Positions 1 to 4,850 of a stretch of 5,610 bases of DNA are shown piece by piece. The translations under genes were made by a program, and so were the position numbers. The stretch spans positions 1 to 5,610 of the forward strand of contig JAUXIQ010000157.1 of NCBI GenBank assembly GCA_030620925.1. The letters are read 5' to 3'. Below the pieces are notes generated by a model. The model worked only from the letters and a program-made list of their open reading frames with translations, made no database searches and was not told where the DNA came from. The stretch is from JAUXIQ01 sp030620925 [NCBI: Nitrospinota bacterium] (lineage in GTDB: Bacteria > JAUXIQ01). How positions within the stretch are numbered: position 1 is the stretch's first letter; every line of letters starts with the position of its first letter.

Positions 1-128
1 ACCGAGAGGCGGGAGTTTTCGTAACGCACTTCAAGCACCCTCTGCTTATCCGCAGACAGGGATACGGCAGGCAGGGCCAACATGGTTCCCGCCAGCAGAA
101 ACATTACGGTTCCTGTCTTAAAGCGCAT
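1..128 (-). CDS. Partial exported protein, N-terminus only (product unknown)
   Basis: This is the 5' end of a minus-strand gene cut by the window edge; 42 codons are visible. The start ATG (128-126) follows an AAGGAAA-type ribosome binding site in the purine-rich stretch at 129-139. The visible protein begins MRFKTGTVMFLLAGTMLALP and then AVSLSADKQRVLEVRY. It has a basic n-region (R2, K4), a hydrophobic core of roughly residues 7-20 and small residues near 21-26 that could be a signal peptidase I site (cleavage after about A26). This is a typical Sec signal peptide with no lipobox cysteine, so the product is probably periplasmic or secreted. The mature part is too short to assign to a family. 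It starts 56 bp downstream of the MmgE/PrpD stop on the same strand, with no terminator seen between them, so the two may be co-transcribed. Confidence 0.72.
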   Translation of the reverse strand, partial: MRFKTGTVMFLLAGTMLALPAVSLSADKQRVLEVRYENSRLS

Positions 129-184
129 TTTCCTTTTTCCAGTCGGTTTCACTTCTTAATCGGCGCTCCTCAACTGAAAGAAAC

Positions 185-1543
185 TCAAGTAAGGTTCTTC
201 ATGAGTTCCCTGACGTCCTCGAGCTTCTCCAGACTCATAAGCATCTCCAAGGATTTTTCCACTTTTCCCCCGTTGAGCACCTGCCCGGCGCAGTTGCTAT
301 ACTTGCCGGTAATTTCGCTTTCAGATAGGGGGATGTCCGGGTCTCCCTTGGGTGCATCCACTCTGCATGTGAGCGATTCTCCGTCCTTGAGGTGCACGGT
401 AACCATTGCCGGTAAGCGGCCCAACCCCGGCCCGCCGAAATCGGGATGGACGAACATGTTGACCTTTTTTATCAGTTCCTGGACCGTATCTCCCTGAACT
501 TTGGTGTCAACGAATTGCTCCATGCCGGCTCTCCTGTCCACGAGTCCGATGGCCATGCAGTACTGCATGCTGAATTTCCCCTCCAGTCCCGTGCGGGGGC
601 GGTCGTGTATGAGTACCTGGGGGGCCATTTCGTTCACCCCGCATTCAATCTTGTCCACGTCGCCGGGAGATATGTCGTGCTCCGCCGTCAGTTGCAGCAT
701 GGCATCCAGCGCCGAATGGGTTAACCGGCAGGAGGGATACGGTTTCAGCCCCACCCCCGGGGAAAACACCTCAAAGGGGTCGCCTAGCTTTTCCACCGCT
801 CTCTCGGCGTTAAATTCTCCACCTTCGGTGAATACGTGGCAGAAACCCAGAGGTTTCTCCAGTACGTCACCGTCGGCGGTGAACCCGCGAGCGGCCATCA
901 TCGCCGCCACCACTCCCCCCCGGGCGGCGTTTCCGGCGTGAAAAGGCTTGGTCATGGAACCGAAATTTAGCCGCACACCCGATGCCTGAGAAGCGGCTAT
1001 GCCCAGGGCCATGCGCGTCTGGTCGACGCTCAGCCCCAGCAACTTTGCGCCGACTGCGGCCGCTCCGAATACTCCCAGCGTCGAGGTGGCGTGCCATCCC
1101 TTCTTATAGTGATTGGGGTTGACCGCCCGGCCCAATTTGGCCTCCACCTCAAAACCCACTATGTAAGCCTCCAGCGCCTTTTCGCCCGATACGCCCAGTT
1201 CCTCGCCCAGGGCAAAAACGGCGGGTACCAGTGGCACCGAGGGATGACCGGACATGGACTGGGTAACGTCATCGAAGTCCAGCGCGTGACCCATGGTCCC
1301 GTTGGCCAGGGCGGCATCCGGGCTGCCGGTCTGAAAACCGCCTCCGATGACGGTGGCCACCCCCTTGCCGCCCAGGTGACGCACGAAGTCGGTGATAATT
1401 TTCCCCGATTCGTCGGCGGCACCGGCGACGGTCACCCCCACGCAATCGAGTATGGCCGTCCTGGCCGCGGTGACCGCCTCCTTAGGCATGGAATTGAACG
1501 TACAGCCGGCTATAAACTGCGCCATCTTCTCCGTGACTCCCAT
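185..1543 (-). CDS. MmgE/PrpD family protein (2-methylcitrate dehydratase / cis-aconitate decarboxylase-like)
   Basis: The 452-residue product has the usual full length of the cytoplasmic MmgE/PrpD family, which includes 2-methylcitrate dehydratase (PrpD), cis-aconitate decarboxylase and iminodisuccinate epimerase. Landmarks in order are the N-terminal helical domain with ILDCVGVTVAG (31-41), NGTMGHALDFDD (81-92) and the following H100, GWHATSTLG (149-157), MTKPFHAGNAARGG (197-210), GLKPYPSC (265-272) and EGKFSMQY (321-328). By analogy with cis-aconitate decarboxylase, D89, H100, H151, K199 and K267 sit at the active-site positions, so the enzyme looks intact. The start at 1543 is supported by a strong GGGAGGG ribosome binding site about 6 nt upstream. 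It is transcribed divergently from the methylmalonyl-CoA epimerase gene and probably leads into the exported-protein gene. The substrate cannot be read from sequence. A propionate/methylcitrate role is suggested only by the neighbours, and no methylcitrate synthase or lyase is present. Confidence 0.9.
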   Translation of the reverse strand: MGVTEKMAQFIAGCTFNSMPKEAVTAARTAILDCVGVTVAGAADESGKIITDFVRHLGGKGVATVIGGGFQTGSPDAALANGTMGHALDFDDVTQSMSGHPSVPLVPAVFALGEELGVSGEKALEAYIVGFEVEAKLGRAVNPNHYKKGWHATSTLGVFGAAAVGAKLLGLSVDQTRMALGIAASQASGVRLNFGSMTKPFHAGNAARGGVVAAMMAARGFTADGDVLEKPLGFCHVFTEGGEFNAERAVEKLGDPFEVFSPGVGLKPYPSCRLTHSALDAMLQLTAEHDISPGDVDKIECGVNEMAPQVLIHDRPRTGLEGKFSMQYCMAIGLVDRRAGMEQFVDTKVQGDTVQELIKKVNMFVHPDFGGPGLGRLPAMVTVHLKDGESLTCRVDAPKGDPDIPLSESEITGKYSNCAGQVLNGGKVEKSLEMLMSLEKLEDVRELMKNLT

Positions 1544-1691
1544 GACCTGCCCTCCCTATCATGACTATCAAAAAAGATATTCCCCGCTCTCTGCGAACCG
1601 TTCTACCGTGGGATCAACTGGCTTCGAAAAGCGATGCTTAGAGCATAACTCAAAAGACGCTCCGGTTAAAGCGTAAAAATTGATTAGAAGG

Positions 1692-1710
1692 GGTCGGAAA
1701 TTTTCCAACC
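1692..1710. promoter_or_regulatory. Near-palindromic inverted repeat, candidate operator
   Basis: The sequence reads GGT-C-GGAAA-T-TTTCC-A-ACC: two 9-nt half-sites centred on T1701 with a single mismatched pair (C1695/A1707). It lies 22 bp upstream of the -35 box of the plus-strand promoter, within the divergent region, where a dimeric regulator could act on both directions. The one-base centre makes a DNA-binding site more likely than an RNA hairpin, and no U-tract directly follows. The regulator is unknown and none is encoded in the window. Confidence 0.4.
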
Positions 1711-1732
1711 GCTCCCCCTCCTTTTAATCTTA

Positions 1733-1760
1733 TTGACATACGGGCATTACAGTTGATAAC
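1733..1760 (+). promoter_or_regulatory. Sigma70-type promoter for the epimerase gene run
   Basis: A perfect TTGACA (-35, 1733-1738) is followed after 16 bp by GATAAC (-10, 1755-1760; four of six consensus positions). Transcription would begin near 1767, giving a leader of roughly 74 nt before the epimerase start. This is the best promoter-like sequence in the window and is correctly placed and oriented. No riboswitch-like structure was recognised in the leader. Confidence 0.55.
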
Positions 1761-1827
1761 TTTAATTCACCACCGATTTAAGGAACAAGTTTTAAATGCA
1801 GTAACGCCGCAGACAAAGCGAATTGAA

Positions 1828-1834
1828 AAAGGGG
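1828..1834 (+). promoter_or_regulatory. Ribosome binding site fixing the epimerase start
   Basis: AAAGGGG lies 6 nt before the ATG at 1841. An in-frame TTG at 1823 would extend the protein by six residues (MKKGQT), but it overlaps this Shine-Dalgarno sequence, lacks one of its own, and the family normally begins just before the I-D-H-x-G-x-A-V motif. The ATG at 1841 is therefore chosen. Confidence 0.7.
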
Positions 1835-1840
1835 CAAACC

Positions 1841-2239
1841 ATGATCCAAAGGATAGACCACCTGGGTGTGGCAGTGAAGGATGTCGAGGAATCGACGAAA
1901 TTCTATAGAGACGTGCTGGGGCTGGAAACCGGCGAACTGATCGAACATCACGGGATGAGAATGGTGTTCATCAAGATAGGGGAGAGTAACTTCGAGCTCA
2001 TCGAAGACGGTAACCCCGACAGCGTGATCGCCAAATATATAGAGAACAAGGGCGAAGGGATACATCACGTATCACTGATAGTGGATGACATAGAGGCCGA
2101 GCTGAAAGCGGTAAAGGAAAAGGGGGTTACCCTTATCGACGAAAAAGCCAGGCTAGGCGCCGAGGGGTTCCCCGTCGCTTTCCTGCATCCCAAGAGCACC
2201 AACGGAGTGCTCGTGGAGTTCTGCCAGAAGGAAGAATAG
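1841..2239 (+). CDS. mce: Methylmalonyl-CoA epimerase (VOC superfamily)
   Basis: This cytoplasmic metal-dependent enzyme interconverts (S)- and (R)-methylmalonyl-CoA, linking propionyl-CoA carboxylation to the B12-dependent mutase or to decarboxylation. The 132-residue product matches the usual size. Two VOC modules are visible: IDHLGVAVKD (5-14) with the glyoxalase-like FYRDVLGLE (21-29), and GIHHVSLIVDDIEA (73-86). The metal ligands expected for the family are H7, E52 (in FELIED; Gln or Glu in homologues), H76 and E126. The C-terminal FLHPKSTNGVLVEF (114-127) is characteristic of methylmalonyl-CoA epimerases rather than generic glyoxalases. It is first in a plus-strand run, 69 bp before the crotonase gene, behind a TTGACA promoter. 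A related VOC activity remains possible, but the match along the whole length is good. Confidence 0.9.
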   Translation: MIQRIDHLGVAVKDVEESTKFYRDVLGLETGELIEHHGMRMVFIKIGESNFELIEDGNPDSVIAKYIENKGEGIHHVSLIVDDIEAELKAVKEKGVTLIDEKARLGAEGFPVAFLHPKSTNGVLVEFCQKEE

Positions 2240-2243
2240 ACCT

Positions 2244-2278
2244 GCTTTTCCCGTGAGCGCATCGCCGCGGGAAACAGC
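2244..2278 (+). other. Intercistronic RNA hairpin
   Basis: In the 69-bp gap between epimerase and crotonase, GCTTTTCCCG (2244-2253) pairs with CGGGAAA-c-AGC (2268-2278), giving ten base pairs with one bulged C (2275). Inside the loop a further GCG/CGC pair (2257-2259 with 2263-2265) closes a 3-nt apical loop. It is not followed by a T-run, so it is not a standard intrinsic terminator. It could adjust mRNA processing, stability or partial read-through between the first and second genes. The function is inferred only from position and structure. Confidence 0.45.
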
Positions 2279-2308
2279 GGATTCCCTCTTCAATAGGAGA
2301 AAGCCGAA

Positions 2309-3106
2309 ATGTCGGAAGACCTGCTGCTCAAAGAAGTGAAGGGAAGAGTTTGCACTCTTACGGTAAACAACGCGGCCAAGATGAATTCCCTGGACCCCGA
2401 TATCCTTATGCAGTTCCACTATGTCCTGGGCGAGCTGAACGAAGACGACGAGGTGCGCTGCGTGGTGCTGCGCGGTGCCGGCGAGAGAGCTTTCTCCGCG
2501 GGCTACGACATTTCCAAGATACCCATCAGCGAAAAGGGACACTCCACCGAACCACAACCCGCCCACAGCATACTCAAGAAGGGCCTGACCGCCATCGCCA
2601 ACTACAAATACCCCGTCATAGCCATGATACAGGGGCACTGCGCGGGAGCGGGCATGGAGCTGGCGGTAACCTGCGATATGCGAATGGCTTCAGATAACAG
2701 CAAGTTCATGATGCCCCCCGCCAAGCTGGGCGTGCTTTACAGCTACCACGGCACGCAGAAATTGATCGACCTGGTGGGGCTGGGGAACACCTGCGAGATA
2801 TTCTTCAGCGGGAGAAGATTCGACGCCCAGCGGGCCAGGGAGATCGGCCTGGTCAACCACGTGGTTCCTCAAGAGGAGCTGGAGACTTTTACCTACCAGA
2901 TGGCTGAAGAGGTTAGCGGTAACGCGCCGCTTACCCTCATGGCTACCAAGAAAATAATCGCCAGGAGCCTTAAATACAGGGTCATGCCCCCCGAAGTCCT
3001 CCAGGAAATAGCCGGCCTCACTCATACCATCTTCAACAGCGAGGACGTAAAGGAGGGGCAGAAGTCTTTCGCCGAAAAACGCAAACCGCAATTCAAGGGG
3101 AGGTAA
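2309..3106 (+). CDS. Crotonase-fold enzyme, probable methylmalonyl-CoA decarboxylase
   Basis: The 265-residue product has crotonase landmarks: the first oxyanion-hole segment FSAGYDI (62-68), the second at GHCAGAGMEL (109-118), and the C-terminal EKRKPQFKGR (256-265). E117 matches the first catalytic Glu of enoyl-CoA hydratases, but the second Glu position (PE in hydratases) is P137, arguing against classical hydration. The region FMMPPAKLGVLY (133-144), the LVNHVVPQEELETFTYQMA block (181-199) and SEDVKEG (244-250) closely resemble E. coli methylmalonyl-CoA decarboxylase ScpB/YgfG as I recall it. Y144 corresponds to its active-site Tyr140, while its His66 is replaced by Y66. The likely reaction is methylmalonyl-CoA to propionyl-CoA plus CO2, which fits the epimerase upstream. 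An AGGAG site (2295-2299) lies 9 nt before the ATG. The stop is 5 bp before the CoA-transferase start, indicating tight co-transcription. Another crotonase activity cannot be excluded. Confidence 0.85.
   Translation: MSEDLLLKEVKGRVCTLTVNNAAKMNSLDPDILMQFHYVLGELNEDDEVRCVVLRGAGERAFSAGYDISKIPISEKGHSTEPQPAHSILKKGLTAIANYKYPVIAMIQGHCAGAGMELAVTCDMRMASDNSKFMMPPAKLGVLYSYHGTQKLIDLVGLGNTCEIFFSGRRFDAQRAREIGLVNHVVPQEELETFTYQMAEEVSGNAPLTLMATKKIIARSLKYRVMPPEVLQEIAGLTHTIFNSEDVKEGQKSFAEKRKPQFKGR
3095..3104 (+). promoter_or_regulatory. Ribosome binding site fixing the CoA-transferase start
   Basis: AAGGGGAGGT is a very strong Shine-Dalgarno sequence embedded in the last codons of the crotonase gene. Its GGAGG core ends 8 nt before the ATG at 3112, which favours that start over the in-frame ATG at 3121 (17 nt away). 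The placement implies translation of the two genes from one message. Confidence 0.7.
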
Positions 3107-3111
3107 ATTAG

Positions 3112-4302
3112 ATGCGCTCAATGCTGAGCGGAGTCAGGATACTGGACTTATCCCGAATGCTTGCCGGGCCTTACGGCTCGCTTCTCATGGGAGATTTGGG
3201 GGCGGAGGTCATAAAGGTGGAGATGCCCGGAGACGGAGACCCCACCCGGCTGGGCACTCATGTCACCATCGGCGGCCAGAACGCTTTCTTCCTGGCCGTT
3301 AACCGCAGCAAGAAGAGTATCACCCTGGACCTCAACAAAGAAGAGGGGATAGAGGTTTTCTACGACCTGGTGAAAGTATCCGACGTGGTGTACGACAACT
3401 TCCGGCCCGCGGTTCTGAAGAAGCTGAAGTGCACTTACGAAACGCTCAAGAAGCAAAATCCCCGCATAATATGCTGCTCCATATCCGGCTACGGGCATAA
3501 CGGCCCCCACATGGACCAGCCCTCCTTCGACCTGGCGGTGCAGGCGAGGTCCGGCGGGATGAGCATCACCGGCGAGCCGGGAAGGCCGCCGGTGCGGGCG
3601 GGCATACCCATCGGTGACCTGGCGGGGGGCATGTTCGCCGCCTACGCCATCTCGTCCGCTCTCTATCAGCGGGAACAGACCGGTGAAGGCCAGAAACTGG
3701 ACATCTCTCTCCTGGATTGCCAGGTTTCCATGCTCACCTACGTGGGGCAGTACTATTTCGCCAACGGCGTTGTCCCCGGCCCCATAGGCACCACCCACCA
3801 GTCGGTCTTCCCCTACCAGGCCTTCAAGGCCAAGGACGACTACATGGTCATCGCCGCACCCACGGAGAAGTTCTGGAAGAAGCTGTGCAAGGTGCTGGGC
3901 AGGGAAGACCTGTCTGAAAACCCCAAGTTCGCTGACAACAACTCCCGGGTGGAACACAAGGAAGAGCTACAGGCCATATTCGAAGAGGAGTTCGCAAAGG
4001 AAGACATCAAGCACTGGATGGAGGCCATTTCCCGCGAGGGGATACCCGCGGGGCCGGTCAACACCGTGGACAAAGCCCTTTCCGATCCCCAGGTGCTGGC
4101 CCGCGGGATGGTGTTCGAGATGGACCACCCGGGGGTCGGAAAATATAAGGCCATCGGCAACCCCGTAAAAACATCCAGCTCAGACGACGGCCCCTATAAA
4201 CCCGCCCCGGCGCTTGGCATGCACACCGATGAGGTGTTTTCGGATTACCTGGGATACTCGGAGGAAAAGATAGCCGCTCTACGGCAGTCAGGAATAATTT
4301 AG
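3112..4302 (+). CDS. Class III (CaiB/BaiF family) acyl-CoA transferase
   Basis: The 396-residue product is a full-length family III CoA-transferase, a cytoplasmic interlocked dimer that moves CoA between acyl groups through an aspartyl-CoA anhydride. Signatures seen are LSGVRILDLSRMLAGPYGS (5-23), the nucleotide-like GDLGAEVIKVE (27-37), NRSKKSITLDL (64-74), SISGYGHNGP (123-132) and GIPIGDLAGG (164-173), with D169 as the expected catalytic aspartate. The small domain contains VFPYQAFKAKD and ends with the usual GIPAGPVNTVDKAL (residues of about 310-323) and DPQVLARGM blocks. Relatives include formyl-CoA:oxalate, succinyl-CoA:mesaconate, crotonobetainyl-CoA:carnitine and 2-arylpropionyl/alpha-methylacyl-CoA enzymes; the substrate cannot be told from sequence. 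The neighbours suggest CoA exchange involving propionyl-CoA, methylmalonyl-CoA or a related acid. It starts 5 bp after the crotonase stop. Confidence 0.93.
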   Translation: MRSMLSGVRILDLSRMLAGPYGSLLMGDLGAEVIKVEMPGDGDPTRLGTHVTIGGQNAFFLAVNRSKKSITLDLNKEEGIEVFYDLVKVSDVVYDNFRPAVLKKLKCTYETLKKQNPRIICCSISGYGHNGPHMDQPSFDLAVQARSGGMSITGEPGRPPVRAGIPIGDLAGGMFAAYAISSALYQREQTGEGQKLDISLLDCQVSMLTYVGQYYFANGVVPGPIGTTHQSVFPYQAFKAKDDYMVIAAPTEKFWKKLCKVLGREDLSENPKFADNNSRVEHKEELQAIFEEEFAKEDIKHWMEAISREGIPAGPVNTVDKALSDPQVLARGMVFEMDHPGVGKYKAIGNPVKTSSSDDGPYKPAPALGMHTDEVFSDYLGYSEEKIAALRQSGII

Positions 4303-4333
4303 CCGCAGATGAGAGCACCGGCTTAGAAATATT

Positions 4334-4361
4334 TTGATAGAGAGCAGTTTGCAGCGATAAC
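4334..4361 (+). promoter_or_regulatory. Possible internal promoter before the MaoC-like gene
   Basis: TTGATA (4334-4339) and GATAAC (4356-4361) are separated by 16 bp within the 80-bp gap between the CoA-transferase and MaoC-like genes. The -10 box and spacing are the same as in the promoter upstream of the epimerase, and both -10 boxes continue into CTT. The predicted transcript would start just before the AGGAG ribosome binding site at 4371-4375, leaving a very short leader. Read-through from upstream remains possible, as no terminator is visible after the transferase. Confidence 0.35.
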
Positions 4362-4382
4362 TTGTGAACGAGGAGTGAAACG

Positions 4383-4850
4383 ATGAATTACACCACCACC
4401 GGCTTATACTTCGACCAGTTGAAAGTGGGTGACAGGCTGACCACTTACCAGCGCACGGTTTCGGAAACGGATATTGTCAACTTCGTGAACATGGTGGGAC
4501 TCACCGAAGAGCTGTTCTCGAGCGTGGAATACGTGGAAAAGAAGAGCCTGTTCGGCAAGCGCATCGCACCCGGCGCGCTCACCTTCGGACTGGCCGAAGG
4601 GCTGGCCGTCCAGCTAGGCTGGCTGCGGGAAACGGCCATGGCCTTCCTGGGGTTGGATGGGATGCGCATTCCGGCGCCGGTCTTCGTGAACGACACCATT
4701 CACGTGGAGATAGAAATAACTGAGCTCAAAGAGACAAAGAAGGGAGACAGGGGCGTGGTTACCGCCTTCCATACCGTCAAGAACCAGCGGGATGAGACAG
4801 TGATGACGTATACGGTGTCGCGGATGATGAAGAAATCTTCGGATGCTTGA
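4383..4850 (+). CDS. MaoC-like hot-dog-fold protein lacking the canonical Asp/His dyad
   Basis: The 155-residue single hot-dog protein matches the MaoC/R-hydratase family in length and order: LKVGDRLTTYQRTVSETDI (13-31) for the first strands and hydratase helix, the overhang segment with EYVEKKSLFGKRIAPGALT (49-67), and the PVFVNDTIHVEIEI (99-112) strand typical of the family. R-specific enoyl-CoA hydratases carry D-x-x-N-P-x-H followed by a V/I-A-H-G segment. Here the Asp and His positions align with L40 and F45 (GLTEELFSS), and the segment is IAPG with P63. The fold is therefore clear but classical hydration of trans-2-enoyl-CoA is doubtful. It may be a variant dehydratase using other residues, a thioesterase-like or a binding protein. 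An AGGAG site lies 7 nt before the ATG. It follows the CoA-transferase by 80 bp and its last 74 bp overlap a convergent gene. Confidence 0.85.
   Translation: MNYTTTGLYFDQLKVGDRLTTYQRTVSETDIVNFVNMVGLTEELFSSVEYVEKKSLFGKRIAPGALTFGLAEGLAVQLGWLRETAMAFLGLDGMRIPAPVFVNDTIHVEIEITELKETKKGDRGVVTAFHTVKNQRDETVMTYTVSRMMKKSSDA

Larger units (their letters stand above)
1544..1840. other. Divergent intergenic regulatory region
   Basis: This 297-bp AT-richer stretch separates the minus-strand MmgE/PrpD gene from the plus-strand acyl-CoA gene run, so it should hold promoters for both directions. On the plus strand there is a good TTGACA box with a GATAAC box 16 nt later (1733-1760). A near-palindrome lies at 1692-1710, upstream of that promoter. 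Two tiny hairpins (GCTT/AAGC at 1621-1632 and ATGCT/AGCAT at 1634-1646) lie nearer the MmgE/PrpD side. I found no convincing minus-strand -35/-10 pair. A 26-codon plus-strand frame (1561-1641) has no ribosome binding site and is not called. Confidence 0.7.

Noticed and set aside
201-1564. Several plus-strand frames of 90-157 codons opposite the MmgE/PrpD gene
   Set aside because: They are antisense shadows of a clearly conserved full-length enzyme and contain no recognisable domain.
1561-1641. Short plus-strand frame of 26 codons starting MTIKKDIPRS in the divergent region
   Set aside because: No Shine-Dalgarno sequence precedes it (the upstream bases are pyrimidine-rich because they are the antisense of the MmgE/PrpD ribosome binding site), and it is too short to support by content.
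1621-1646. Two tandem mini-hairpins (GCTT/AAGC and ATGCT/AGCAT)
   Set aside because: Stems of four and five pairs are expected by chance in a 297-bp region, and no U-tract or start site is associated.
1823-1840. TTG start extending the epimerase by six residues
   Set aside because: It overlaps the AAAGGGG ribosome binding site that serves the ATG at 1841, and family members begin close to that ATG.
3148-3957. 269-codon minus-strand frame opposite the CoA-transferase
   Set aside because: Long, but it lies antisense to a fully conserved class III transferase, and its translation shows no family motif. High GC at third positions of the real gene explains the open frame.
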